In this document: positions 46,111 through 56,104 of the stretch, piece by piece
Position numbering within the stretch: the stretch's first letter is position 1
Layout of the letters: each line of letters begins with the position of its first letter
NCBI GenBank assembly: GCA_016719605.1
Contig: JADJYW010000015.1
Coordinates: 217,501-281,500, forward strand
Reading direction: 5' to 3'
Source: Lewinellaceae bacterium
Lineage (GTDB): Bacteria; Bacteroidota; Bacteroidia; Chitinophagales; Saprospiraceae
Length of the DNA: 64,000 nucleotides
The notes under the pieces: model-generated
Databases searched by the model: none
The model's input: the letters and a program-made list of their open reading frames with translations, nothing else
Told to the model about the DNA's origin: nothing
Position numbers and translations under genes: made by a program

Positions 46111-46983
46111 TCACCGCGTCATTTTCCAACGCTTGTGGCTCCACAGCCAGTTTTCCGGCTGTTTTTGAATCACGGTTTCCAGCGTTTGCGCAAACGCCCG
46201 GGTGATGCTCGCCTCCGTTGCTGCCGCCGGATCGGGGCAAATTTCCGAAAACACAACCTCGTAAAACCCGCGCCGCACGCGCCGCACCTCGTAAAACAAC
46301 ACCGGAAACTTGAACCGCCGGGCCAGCACATCCACGCCGGGCAACGAGGCCGTGTCCTGCCCCAGAAACGTTACCCAGTGCGCGCCTTTCCGGTTGGAAG
46401 GCGACTGGTCGGCCAGCAGAATATACACCGAAGGCAGCCCCTCCTGCTCCCGCCGGCGCATGGCCCCAAAGGTGTCGTCCATACTGACCATGACCATTCC
46501 CGTACGCTCGCGGGTCTGGTTCACATAGGCGTCCATGTACGGATTTGCGATGGCTTTGAACGCCGTCACGGCGGTACCGTGAAACAGCGGAGGCATGGTG
46601 ATGCCGGTATATTCCCAGTTGCCGTAGTGGGCGCCACTGAGGATGACCGACTGCCCGCGGTCGAGGTACTGGTTGATCAGTTCCGGGTTGCGCACCGGGC
46701 AGCGGCGGCTGATTTCCGGCACGGGAAGCGTGTAGGATTTCAGCGCCTCCAGCATAACGTCCGTCAGATTGCGGTACGATTTGCGGGCTATTTCGGCGAT
46801 TTCGGTATCCGTTTTTTCGGGAAACGACCGCCGCAGGTTGTCCCAAACCACTTGCCGCCGGTAGCCGACAACGCGGTGCAGCAGAAACGCCAGTCCGTCG
46901 GACAAGCGGTACAGAAGCCAAAAAGGCATGAAACGAAACATCTCCACCACGAGGCGGGTGAAAAAATAGCCGACGCGATTCAT
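46111..46983 (-). CDS. Lysophospholipid acyltransferase of the LpxL/HtrB (lipid A) family
   Basis: This 290-residue inner-membrane acyltransferase starts at 46983 (MNRVGYFFTRLVVEMFRFMP). An upstream in-frame start at 47064 would add a non-hydrophobic stretch. The family's catalytic motif is SVILSGAHYGNWEYTGITMP (HX4E, near residue 125), and the substrate region reads VYILLADQSPSNRKGAHWVT. Relatives transfer acyl chains from ACP to lipid A or related lipids. Position directly upstream of rfaE2 supports an LPS role. Length is normal. Confidence 0.9.
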   Translation of the reverse strand: MNRVGYFFTRLVVEMFRFMPFWLLYRLSDGLAFLLHRVVGYRRQVVWDNLRRSFPEKTDTEIAEIARKSYRNLTDVMLEALKSYTLPVPEISRRCPVRNPELINQYLDRGQSVILSGAHYGNWEYTGITMPPLFHGTAVTAFKAIANPYMDAYVNQTRERTGMVMVSMDDTFGAMRRREQEGLPSVYILLADQSPSNRKGAHWVTFLGQDTASLPGVDVLARRFKFPVLFYEVRRVRRGFYEVVFSEICPDPAAATEASITRAFAQTLETVIQKQPENWLWSHKRWKMTR

Positions 46984-47134
46984 GGGCGCAAAGGTGGGGT
47001 AAAGTGTGGTACTTTCTTCCGTCCAGTCGGTGTTTTCACCAGCACGCTCCCGCATTTTATGCACCGGCTATCCGACTTTCTGCGCGGCGTCCCGTACGTT
47101 TGCAAACCTCGAATTGCCGTCCAATCAACTGCGT

Positions 47135-47638
47135 ATGCGCCACGATCTTGCCACCGAATTTGTCCAACAAGCCTGCTACCGTATGGACGAAAGTACCCGA
47201 ATGCTCCGAACTGCCCTCGATGAACTGCCCCAGGCCGACCTCTGGAAACGCCCGAATACCGCCTCCAACAGTGTCGGGAACCTCATCCTGCACCTGTGCG
47301 GGAATATCCGCCAGTACGCCATTTCCGCCCTCGGGGGCGCCGAGGACAGCCGCCAACGGGACGCGGAGTTTGCCGCACGCGGGGGCTTCGACAAAGCCGC
47401 CCTGCTGGACAATCTGTTGACCACAGTGACCGAAGCCAGAGAAACAATCGCTCGGGCCGATGCAGAAAATCTCCTGCGCGAACGCTCGGTACAGGGCTTC
47501 CTGCTTTCCGGAATGGGCATCGTGCTGCACGTCGTGGAGCACTACTCGTACCACACCGGGCAGATTGCGTTTTGGACCAAACTGCTGCGGGACAAGGACC
47601 TGGGTTTTTATGCAGGTATGGATCTCAATGTGAAATAA
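47135..47638 (+). CDS. DinB/DUF1572 family protein
   Basis: This 167-residue four-helix-bundle protein starts at 47135 (MRHDLATEFVQQACYRMDES). The three metal-binding His are in LILHLCGNIRQY near residue 50 and HVVEHYSYHTGQIAFWTKLL near 140, as expected for DinB-like proteins, which often use bacillithiol- or mycothiol-dependent chemistry or have no known activity. It is divergent from the acyltransferase. TACGTTTG at 47095-47102 fits a -7 element, but no good -33 is visible. Confidence 0.85.
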   Translation: MRHDLATEFVQQACYRMDESTRMLRTALDELPQADLWKRPNTASNSVGNLILHLCGNIRQYAISALGGAEDSRQRDAEFAARGGFDKAALLDNLLTTVTEARETIARADAENLLRERSVQGFLLSGMGIVLHVVEHYSYHTGQIAFWTKLLRDKDLGFYAGMDLNVK

Positions 47639-47719
47639 AGAAAAACATGAGGCTGTCTCGTAAGTCCACACCGTATTGCGCCGTTGAGGCGAATTCATTT
47701 TTTGACAGGATTTATAAGG

Positions 47720-47811
47720 TTTTCGCCCTGCTTGGTGTTTTCGCCAAGCAGCCTCGCGTAGAACCGCTTGGTGAAAACACCAAGCAGGGCGAAAATTTCG
47801 AGTGATGGAAC
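47720..47811. repeat. 30-bp-arm palindrome followed by a dispersed-repeat fragment
   Basis: Arms 47720-47749 and 47766-47795 pair over 30 bp with one G-T wobble, loop 16. Immediately after, 47796-47811 is tttcgagtgatggaac, identical to the end of the palindromic element at 8100. An IS-end-like gaggctgtctc lies at 47649-47659. The 197-bp gap holds no gene. Confidence 0.75.
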
Positions 47812-47835
47812 ACGGGATTTGCCACCACCAAAAAA

Positions 47836-50800
47836 TCAATTCCCGACCAGCAGTTTCTTCACCATCCCGCCTACTTGTACAAAGTACATGCCTCTCGGCA
47901 AATTGGCTGTGCGCAGGGGCAGGCGCTCCGCACCGGCAGGCAGGAAGGTTTCTTGTATCATTTGCCCGGCGCTGTTGTAAAGCGCTACCTGCATTTGATC
48001 CCGCAGGGGCGCATCCGTTGCTACCCAGACCACGTCGTTCGCCGGATTGGGGAACAGCCGGAAATCGAAGGCTGCCTGCCCCGGTTCGTTGGTGCCCACA
48101 GGCGGCGGCTGGATACTAAAGCGCGGTGTACCGAAGAAACCGCCGTCGCCGTCGGCAACCATGAAGTAAAATCCGTCGGAGGTATAGGCGCCGCCATAGT
48201 CGAAAAAGCGCAGGGCGCCGTTGTCTATGTCGGACTGCGTAAACTGGGCGCCAGGTTGCAGCGGCGCGGACCAGTTCAGCGCCAGGTGGCCGTGTTCGGG
48301 TACCGTGAGCAGGGTGAAAATCAACTGGCTGTGCGTGTTGTCGGCATCGTCCACCAGCAGCAGATCGGGCGCAACGACGCGGTTGTTGCCCGGCTCCACA
48401 TAGAGGGGGTTATTGTTGACCAAATAGGGCGGGCTGAGGGTCACATCGGAACAAAATTCGAGGCGAAAAGCCTGGAAAGTACCGCCGCCGCCAATCTGGG
48501 TGTCCTTGGCACGCAACGTCCAGGCGCCGGTTGAGTTTTGGCCGGTAAAGGCAGCCAGCGGTTCCTGCGGGCGGTAGGCAAGGCCCGTGTTGGGTGGCGG
48601 ACACAAAAATGTCCCGGGCGCTTCGTCGGTGAGGCGCAGGTTAAAAGACCCGTTGAAATTGCCGCACTTGGCCGACCAAAGTACCACCTCGGTGCCTTGT
48701 GGACTAATGAGGCGCACATCCAGGTCTTTGAAAAACTCGTGGTAGCCTTTTAACTGGCGAATCTCCATGTTTTTGATCGGGCCGCCGGCAAGTACCGTGA
48801 TGGTAGACTCGATAGTCGGCGTACCATTGGAGGTCATGCTTTTCGGCAGGTCGGTGGCTTCCCACTGAAAGCATTTTTCAGCGAACGTAGAGAAGAAATA
48901 CGGCTCGGTCCAGCTGTGGGCGCCGCACTCGTTTTTAGGCCGAACCCGCCAGAAGTAGGGGGTGTTTTTGGCCAAAAACACGGGCACCTTGAAACTGTCC
49001 AGCGTGGTGCTGGTGGCGGATGCCAGAATGGTGCCGGGCGCGAAGGAGGGGCTGCTTGCAAACTGCACATCGTAGGTGAGTGCATCAAGGCCGCGATTCC
49101 AGTACAGGGTTTGGTTCAGGTCCAGTTCGGTGTCGCCGTTGGCCGGAGCGAGGAGCGCGAGCGCGGAAAAGTCGTTGCGGATCGTGGTCAGCACGATGGG
49201 GCGCAGGATGGGCGCCGCGCCGGCTACGGTGGCCCGCAGCGTCAGGACGAAGGTCTGCTCCACCTGTACCTGGGAAAGATCGAGCGTCAGCGTAGCGCTT
49301 TCGCCGGGATGCAGGGTGGTGGCGCTGAACGAAGCCGTGATGTTGGCCGGCAGCGATCCGTCTATTTCGAGGCTGACGGGGCTGCTGAATCCCAGCACGC
49401 CGGCGGTTGCGATTTCCACCTGATGCGTTGCGGGCAGGCACAAGATGCCGCTGTCATTGTTGAGGCTTACGGTGGCCGAGGGTTGTGTGGGTTGTTTGAT
49501 GGTGAAGTTTCGGTTGGAAATATCGAAAAATACATTGTCGTAGCCATCCACGCGTATGCGTGCCTGCGTCGTGGGCAGGTCGGGCACGCGCACAAAGTGA
49601 CTCCCGTCGTTGCCCGCGCGTTCGGCGAGTGTGATCGGGTAAGTGAGGCCGCCGTCGGTGCTCAGGCGGATGTTGACGTGCGAACAGTTGACCGGCGCTT
49701 TGTCGGTGTTGGCCACATCCCAGCGCACTTCGGTGTACTCGCCGATGTTCCAGGAGTCGGTGACCTCGTTGGGGTATTGCACTACGAACGGCCCGGCGGC
49801 GCCCCAGGCCTGAAACGCCACATCGGCCGAAGCCACACCGCCGCCGCCGCTGCGGTTGTCGCGCACGGTGAGTTTGAACGTGAGGTCACGGGTATAGGTG
49901 GGCAGCAGTTCGCGCGGGTCAGTCGTACCGTTCAGGATGGTGGTGAGTTGCGGGAAATAACGGTTGGTGACCGACACCGCAGGGCGGGTGCGGAAGATGG
50001 GCGAACTGGCCACCTGTGTGCCCAGCGGTGTCTCCGGGCCGAGGTCCATTTCCTCCCAGCAGTAGGTCAACGCGTCGCCATCAGGGTCGGTGGCGCTGCC
50101 GTCCAGTTCAAACGGCGTGCCGATGGGGATGAAGAAATTGCCAGGGTAGGACAGGGTGACGGTCGGTTCAGTATTGGTCGTTTCGATATTCAGTCCGCAC
50201 TGGGAGTCTGCCTCAAAGTCGAGGGATTTGCGCATTTCCTGGATGGATCCGCCGTGGAAATACAGGTCGGCGCCGCCCTGCACATTGTCGCTGCCACAAC
50301 CACCCACATACGACATGATGGTACTGCCGCTGCCGGGTTCGTAGGCGGTGAGTGGTGCGCGCTGGTCGGGAGCGCCTCCTCCGCAGCGGTTCCAGGTGTG
50401 GTTGCCGCCAATTTGGTGGCCGAGTTCCTGGCAAGCCACATAGATAAATCCTGCGCCATAAGCACCGCTGCCTGACGTGCAGCCGAGCCATTTGCTGTTT
50501 TGGCAAATCACGCCCAGGCCGCCCACCCCGCCGCCGCCGCGGGCAAAAACGTGTCCGACATCGTAGCCGTTGGGTGTCACGCCCGCCATGGCTAAGGCCT
50601 GTTGGTTTTGGCCGGCCAGAGCGCCGTTGTCCGGCCCGGAGAACGGGTCCGTGGCGGCGTTCAAAAATATGGTGAGCAAGGTGGCTTGTACCAGTTGGAA
50701 GCGCAGGGCGAAGTCGCGCTCGTAAGGCACATTGATCAAATTCACATACTCGGCAAGGGCCGAGAACACGAGCTGTTTGTCCCCGCCATGATCCTGCGCA

Positions 50801-51319
50801 AACTCGCCGGTAGTGGAGATGACAAGTTTGTATTGTTTCAATTTTATCGGCGCCAGTTGCGTTCCGCGTTCGGCTACGGCGGGCGGAACATAAAGCGACG
50901 TTTTATCCGCCGGCCAGACCGGATTCGCGAGCACCTCGCGCGGGCCTTGCGGCAATGCCTCGGCGGGTATGTCCCCGGCATCATACACCATGTAAAACAT
51001 ATCCTGTCCCCAGGCGTACGGCTCGATGAACGCCACGCCCATATCCGGCCGAACCACCATGGCTCGGAAGCCGCGCAAGGTGTGGCTGAGGCGCACAGTC
51101 TTGCCCTTGTTGGTCAGGGATTCGCCGGCGAATGTGCGCACGAAAGGCGCTTGTGCAGCCAGTTCGGGTTCCATGATGGATATTTCCCAAACGGAAAATT
51201 CCTCGACCGTGCCGTCGGCCATGGCTTTCCGAAACGGATTTGAAAAAATTGGGAGCGGCTGTTTGAGCCGACAAGAGCGTGCTGAAAAAAAAGCAGCAGA
51301 GCAGGGTACAAAAACGCAT
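47836..51319 (-). CDS. Reprolysin-like metalloprotease with P-domain and T9SS sorting domain (frameshifted)
   Basis: About 1160 residues. The true start at 51319 gives a signal peptide (MRFCTLLCCFFFSTLLSAQT). An indel near 51232 then leads into KAMADGTVEEFSVWEISIME. The catalytic region reads VACQELGHQIGGNHTWNRCG with the Met-turn STIMSYVGGC. It is an M12B-type zinc site, except that the first His of HExxHxxGxxH is Gln, so activity is doubtful. PKD/Ig-like repeats follow, then a proprotein-convertase P-domain (SPQGTEVVLWSAKCGNFNG, AWTLRAKDTQIGGGG), a cadherin-like repeat and a T9SS type A sorting domain (FDFRLFPNPANDVVWVAT). It should be secreted to the surface through T9SS. Confidence 0.82.
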
Positions 51320-51524
51320 GGCGGTGATGAATGATAAACGATGAGTGAAGCGTATTCCAAGGACTGGAAATGCTGGTTGGGGCGAAAGGTAAGGCTTCCC
51401 GGCCTGGCAGAGGCCGGCGTGCCGCCCGTCTCTTGGCAAAAAGACGGCAAAGCATGCGTTTTATGGCCCCGCCCGGTCTCAACCCGGCTGCGTAGCCATG
51501 TTTTGCTCTGAAAACAATCGGCCC

Positions 51525-52931
51525 TCAAATATGCAACGCCCTGTTCCCAGTTGCTGCCAGCGCCGCTTCTTTGAATGCTTCGGTATACGTCGGGTGGGCA
51601 TGGCTCATGCGGGCGGCATCTTCGGCAGAGGCGCGAAACTCCATGAGCGCTACGCCTTCGGCGATCATATCGGCAGCACGGGCGCCCACAATGTGTACGC
51701 CGAGTATCTCGTCGGTTTCCTTGTGCGCGATCACTTTCACCATGCCGTCGAGGTCCATGCTGGCGCGGGCGCGGCCCAGAGCGCGGAAGGGAAATTTGCC
51801 GGATTTGAACGGTACGCCTTTTTCTTTGAGTTCCTCCTCGGTGTAGCCCACGGCGGCTACTTCGGGCCAGGTGTACACGACACCCGGGATGAGGTGGTAG
51901 TGGATATGCGGTTTTTGTCCGGCTATGGTTTCGGCCACAAACACACCCTCTTCTTCGGCTTTGTGCGCCAGCATGGCGCCCCTTACTACGTCGCCGATGG
52001 CATAAATGCCGGGCACAGTGGTTTCCAGATGGTCGTTCACCGGGATGCGGCCTTTTTCGTCGGGTATGATGCCGATGTTTTCCAGACCAAGGCTATCGGT
52101 GTAGGGCCGGCGACCGATAGCTACGAGGCAGTAGTCTACATCAAAATTCAACACTTTGGAGTCGTCATCGCGGCTTTTGGCAGTCACCTTGACTTTGGTG
52201 GCCGAGGGTTTCACCTCCGTGACGGCGTGGCGCAGGTGGAACTGCATGCCCAGGCCCTTGAGGCTTTTCATGAGTTCGCGGCTGCAATCGGCGTCCATCG
52301 TGGGAATGATGCGGTCGAGGTATTCGACCACGGTAACTTCAGTGCCGAGGCGGGCATATACGCTGCCGAGCTCCAGTCCGATGACCCCGCCGCCGATGAC
52401 GAGCATGCTACCGGGTACCTTTTCGATGTTCAGCGCCTCGGTGCTGGTGATGACGCGCTTTTTGTTGTAGTTAAAACCGGCGGGCACGATGGGTTTGGAG
52501 CCGGTGGCAATGATGGCGCGGCGACTGTCTATCTCAACACTGGCGCCGTCTGCCTGGGCAATTTTGATGCGATTTGGGGCGACAAACGAACCGTGGCCGT
52601 AGTACACATCAATTTTGTTTTTCTTCATCAGAAACTCCACGCCCTTGTTGTTGTCCAGCACCACCTGGTTTTTGCGCTGGACCATCTGCGGCATATTCAC
52701 CGCGAGGTCTTTGAGATCAATACCGTGGGTTTTGAACGTGTGGCGGGCATTGTGGAAATGCTCCGAGGAGTCAAGCAGGGCTTTGGACGGGATGCAACCC
52801 ACATTGAGGCAAGTGCCGCCCAGCACCGGATAGCGTTCGATAATGGCGGTTTTCATGCCCAGTTGGGCGCAACGAATGGCGGCTACATATCCGCCGGGGC
52901 CGGAGCCAATGATAGTAACGTCGTATTGCAT
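51525..52931 (-). CDS. lpdA: Dihydrolipoyl dehydrogenase
   Basis: This 468-residue E3 flavoenzyme of 2-oxoacid dehydrogenase complexes reoxidises dihydrolipoamide with NAD. The N-terminus YDVTIIGSGPGGYVAAIRCA binds FAD, and VLGGTCLNVGCIPSKALLDS holds the redox Cys pair near residue 42. SMLVIGGGVIGLELGSVYA is the NAD site. VYTWPEVAAVGYTEEELKEK is typical of the interface domain, and HAHPTYTEAFKEAAL near the end has the catalytic His and Glu. Length is normal. No E1 or E2 gene is adjacent. Confidence 0.96.
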   Translation of the reverse strand: MQYDVTIIGSGPGGYVAAIRCAQLGMKTAIIERYPVLGGTCLNVGCIPSKALLDSSEHFHNARHTFKTHGIDLKDLAVNMPQMVQRKNQVVLDNNKGVEFLMKKNKIDVYYGHGSFVAPNRIKIAQADGASVEIDSRRAIIATGSKPIVPAGFNYNKKRVITSTEALNIEKVPGSMLVIGGGVIGLELGSVYARLGTEVTVVEYLDRIIPTMDADCSRELMKSLKGLGMQFHLRHAVTEVKPSATKVKVTAKSRDDDSKVLNFDVDYCLVAIGRRPYTDSLGLENIGIIPDEKGRIPVNDHLETTVPGIYAIGDVVRGAMLAHKAEEEGVFVAETIAGQKPHIHYHLIPGVVYTWPEVAAVGYTEEELKEKGVPFKSGKFPFRALGRARASMDLDGMVKVIAHKETDEILGVHIVGARAADMIAEGVALMEFRASAEDAARMSHAHPTYTEAFKEAALAATGNRALHI

Positions 52932-52954
52932 GAATGTACAGGTTGAGGTGGTTG

Positions 52955-53014
52955 AGGGTTTCTGGTTAGAAGGTTTCTGGTTAGAAGGTTTCTGGTTAGA
53001 AGGTTTCTGGTTGA
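52955..53014. repeat. 15-bp tandem repeat (GGTTTCTGGTTAGAA)n
   Basis: Four near-identical 15-bp units occupy the spacer upstream of lpdA. They belong to the same family as the arrays at 9155-9304 and 36420-36470. A 7-bp aactcaa array follows at 53055-53095. Confidence 0.85.
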
Positions 53015-53054
53015 GAGGTTTGAGCGCCGCATTTCAAGGCCCAAAAAACCGACG

Positions 53055-53095
53055 CAACTCAAAACTCGCAACTCAAAACTCAAAACTCAAAACTA
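53055..53095. repeat. AACTCAA simple tandem repeat
   Basis: Six copies of a 7-base aactcaa-type unit end at the stop codon of the PSP1 gene. A matching array is at 683-727 near the other end of the window. Confidence 0.8.
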
Positions 53096-54745
53096 CTTGT
53101 CTCCCCCCCTGGGGCCTTTACCCCGGAACCGGCGTTTGTCGCGCCCGCGGTTGCCACCGCCGGTGCTGCCATCACCGGGTTTTTGGGTTGGGCTATCGGC
53201 GTCGCCCTCTTTCCTGGGCGGCGCAGGTGGTTGCTGTTGCGGCGGGCGCTCCGGACGGTTTTCCGGGGTACGTTCCGGACGTTCCGGGCGGTTCTGCGGT
53301 GGGCGCTCCGGACGGTTTTCCGGGGTGCGTTCCGGGCGTTCCGGCCGGTTCTGCGGCGGGCGCTCCGGGCGGTTTTCCGGGGTGCGTTCCGGGCGTTCCG
53401 GGCGGTTCTGCGGCGGGCGCTCCGGGCGGTTTTCCGGGGTGCGTTCCGGGCGGCCCTGGCGGTTGTCGGGGCGCTGCTGTGGCGGGCGCTCCGAGCGGTT
53501 TCCGCCGCCCTGGCGCTGGTCGCCGCGGCGTTGGGGGGAGCGGGAGCGGTCGGCCTGACCGGCTTTTTCTACGGCGGAAGCGAGGCTCTCGTCGGCACGA
53601 CCGGTGCGTTTTTTCTTGCGCTTTTTCTTGCGCTTCTCCATCGGCAGCTGGATCACATTGTCCACGCTTTCGTAGTCGTGCTGTTCCTCCTCGTCTGTTT
53701 CTTCAATGACCGGCGGTGGGGCCATGGCGAGGATATCGTCCAGGCTGGCCGGTATTTCGCCCTGTTTGATCAGGTCGAGCGCTTCCCACACCTGATCTAC
53801 ATGCAGGGAATAGAATTTCCCGCGATCCTCGGCGTAGGTGTAAAACATGAGGCGTTTGAACACATCTGTTTTGATCAAAATGGCTAAGCCGGCGCGTGTT
53901 TTTATACGTTCGGCCTTGTCGGGAAAATCCTCCAGCGCATCAATATAAGTATCCAGTTCGTAGTTGAGACAGCACTTGAGGCGGCCGCACATACCGGAAA
54001 GTTTGGTCTGGTTGATCGCCAGATTTTGGTAGCGGGCAGCGGCCGTGTTCACACTTTTGAACTCGGTGAGCCAGGTGGAGCAGCACAGTTCGCGGCCGCA
54101 GTTGCCCAGTCCGCCGATACGCGCCGATTCCTGCCGGGCGCCAATCTGGCGCATTTCAATTTTCACCTTGAACTCCCGGGCGTAGTGGCGGATCAGTTCG
54201 CGGAAATCCACACGCCCGTCGGCAGTGTAGTAAAACGTGCATTTGCGTCCGTCGCCCTGAAATTCCACGTCGCCGACTTTCATATTCAGATCAAGCGTAC
54301 GGGCGATGGCTCGGGCGCGGATCATAAAATCGCGTTCCTGTTTGCGCAACTCGTCGAGGCGCTCCAGATCGCGGTCGTGCGCCTTGCGGATGATGGCTTG
54401 TTGTTTGGCATCGTTGCGCACGCGTTTGCGCTTCATCTGCATGCGCACCAATTCGCCGGAGAGCGTGATGGTGCCCACATCGTAGCCGCCGGAGGCCGAT
54501 TCGACGAGCACCCAGTCGCCGGTCATGGCACGCGAGTGCGCCGGGTTTTTGAAAAACTCCTTGCGCGAGCCATTTTTGAAGCTCACTTCCACGACGTCGA
54601 ACGGCTTGGTATCCTGAATGCCAATTGCCGAAATCCAGTCGTAGGTATTGTGTCGGTTGCAGCCTCCCGTAGCACAGCCGCCGTTGGATTGGCAGCCGGA
54701 TACGGAGTCTTTACCGGTGGAACAAGAACAGCCTATGCAGCCCAT
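53093..54745 (-). CDS. PSP1/RicT family protein with proline-arginine repeat tail
   Basis: This 550-residue protein has an N-terminal Cys-rich segment (GCIGCSCSTGKDSVSGCQSN), then the PSP1 domain (VVEVSFKNGSRKEFFKNPA, ALGxxEVGTI-type GGYDVGTITLSGELVRMQM). The Cys cluster typical of RicT/YaaT proteins follows (GGLGNCGRELCCSTWLTEFK and SGMCGRLKCCLNYELDTY), which in the studied relatives binds an iron-sulfur cluster in the Y complex. The C-terminal third is low-complexity: a Lys-rich segment (EKRKKKRKKKRTGRADES) and 3.7 copies of a 19-residue unit rich in Pro, Glu, Arg and Asn, encoded at 53237-53449. The tail is much longer than usual. The role of the protein in this phylum is not clear. Confidence 0.85.
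   Translation of the reverse strand: MGCIGCSCSTGKDSVSGCQSNGGCATGGCNRHNTYDWISAIGIQDTKPFDVVEVSFKNGSRKEFFKNPAHSRAMTGDWVLVESASGGYDVGTITLSGELVRMQMKRKRVRNDAKQQAIIRKAHDRDLERLDELRKQERDFMIRARAIARTLDLNMKVGDVEFQGDGRKCTFYYTADGRVDFRELIRHYAREFKVKIEMRQIGARQESARIGGLGNCGRELCCSTWLTEFKSVNTAAARYQNLAINQTKLSGMCGRLKCCLNYELDTYIDALEDFPDKAERIKTRAGLAILIKTDVFKRLMFYTYAEDRGKFYSLHVDQVWEALDLIKQGEIPASLDDILAMAPPPVIEETDEEEQHDYESVDNVIQLPMEKRKKKRKKKRTGRADESLASAVEKAGQADRSRSPQRRGDQRQGGGNRSERPPQQRPDNRQGRPERTPENRPERPPQNRPERPERTPENRPERPPQNRPERPERTPENRPERPPQNRPERPERTPENRPERPPQQQPPAPPRKEGDADSPTQKPGDGSTGGGNRGRDKRRFRGKGPRGGDK
53237..53449 (-). repeat. 57-bp tandem repeat encoding a PERTPENRPERPPQNRPER unit
   Basis: Three full and one partial 57-bp copies lie inside the PSP1 coding region, each encoding the same 19-residue unit. 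The copies are nearly identical at DNA level, indicating recent expansion or homogenisation. Confidence 0.85.
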
Positions 54746-54757
54746 AGTATTGATTCG

Positions 54758-54788
54758 ATTGGTTCGATTGATATGATTGGTTCGATTG
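54758..54788. repeat. Direct repeat TGATTGGTTCGATTG
   Basis: Two and a half copies of gattggttcgattg lie just upstream of the PSP1 start codon. It is a short simple repeat with no other feature. Confidence 0.6.
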
Positions 54789-54803
54789 TGTTTTAAACGT
54801 GTT

Positions 54804-54862
54804 CGGCGGGTTAAAATCCGCCGGTACTATTTCCTTTCGGCGGGTTAAAGCCCGCCGGTACT
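54804..54862. repeat. Two palindromic repeats (CGGCGGGTTAAA...CCGCCGGTACT) at the holB stop
   Basis: Copies at 54804-54828 and 54838-54862 are each self-complementary around ttaaa and share ccgccggtact. The second supplies the last codons and TAA of holB (54845-54847). Confidence 0.75.
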
Positions 54863-55961
54863 TTTCATAATTCGGTTTACCTGAATGGACGTATCGAGAA
54901 AAAGGATTTTCGGGTTTGCGTTTCGTTCGATGAAATAAATGTTGTCGTTCAGGATGCCGGCGAGGCGCGTGATCTTTTCAAAATTCAGCACGGAAGCCAT
55001 GTTTTGGGCGGTTTTGAGTTCTTCGGGGCGGAGGCGCGCGTCGGGGTTTTGGGTGACAACCAAGGCGAGCAACTCGCGAAGGAAGTGCAGACCGTAATGC
55101 AGGAATTGTTTTTGGTTTTCGCGGCCCAGTTTGGCAAAGGTCTCGGTGCATTTGACCAGTTCCACACCGTTGCCGCGCCAGCATTTGCGCAGCCAGTCGA
55201 GCAGGAAGCCGGCATCATCGTTTTCGGGGGTATCGGCTACGGTCAGCGCCGATTGGAAGTCGCCCTCGGCGAGGAAGGCAATTTGCCGGGCGCGTTCGGG
55301 GTCAAGGCCGCGTTTTTCCTGCAAAGCCACTGCGATATCCTCGTCTTGCAGCGGATCGGTTTTTACGATCTGGCAGCGGGAGAGGATGGTGGGCAGGATC
55401 ATGTCGGCATTTTCGGCCACGAGCAGGAAGACAGTCTGTTCGGGTGGTTCTTCAATCAGTTTGAGCAGCCGGTTTGCCTTCTTTGCCGAGGTATTCGGGC
55501 AGCCACATCAGCAGGATTTTGTAGCGCCCCTCAAACACCTTGAGACTCAGTTTTTTGATGATTGCGTTGCACTCTTCCTTGGTGATGTTGCCCTGCTTGT
55601 TTTCGGCGCCGATGCGCTGGAGCCAGGTATTGGCATCGAGCCAGGGGTTTTCGGTTATAGCCGCGCGCCATTCTTTGGCAAAGGTGGTGCTGACGGCGTT
55701 TGGCCCAACGGTGGGATAGGAAAAATGAATGTCGGGATGCACAAACTGCTCCGCCTTGCGGCAGGCTTTACACGTTTCGAGTTTCGAGTTTGGAGTTTGG
55801 AGGTGTTCCGGGTTTTCGCACTGGAGTTGTTGGGCAAATTCCAGCGCGAGCGCGAGGGTACCCCACCCGGTTTTTCCGAGAAACAACAGCGCGTGCGGCA
55901 CCCGGCCGCTCTGGAGCAGCCGGTGCAGATGTGCCTTGGCGCGTTGTTGTCCGAATGTCAT
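54845..55961 (-). CDS. holB: DNA polymerase III subunit delta' (frameshifted)
   Basis: Two frames form a protein of about 372 residues, the clamp-loader delta' subunit. The N-terminal part starts TFGQQRAKAHLHRLLQSGRV with a degenerate P-loop (FLGKTGWGTLALALE) and zinc-type Cys in CKACRKAEQFVHPDIH, ending in GRYKILLMWLPEYLGKEG. Near 55472 an extra A in ggcaaaccgg moves the frame; the continuation is NRLLKLIEEPPEQTVFLLVA, then ILPTILSRCQIVKTDPL with the SRC motif. The C-terminal helical domain runs to 54845. This gene is essential in bacteria, so a real break is unlikely and sequence error is the better explanation. Confidence 0.88.
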
Positions 55962-56104
55962 GTTGTGTCCGGCAGGAAGGTTCTGGAAAACCGGCTAAAA
56001 AGCCGGAAGGTCAATTTTGGACGCGAAGGTAAGGTGAAACATTGGTTGGCTGGAAACTGGTTCACGGACGCGGCGTGAAACATCCGCGGCTCACACCCGA
56101 ATCG

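Noticed and set aside
48916..50475. 519-residue frame opposite the metalloprotease
   Set aside because: Antisense shadow without domain support.
52959..53014. Possible CRISPR array
   Set aside because: Units are 15-bp contiguous tandem copies without unique spacers, and there are no cas genes.
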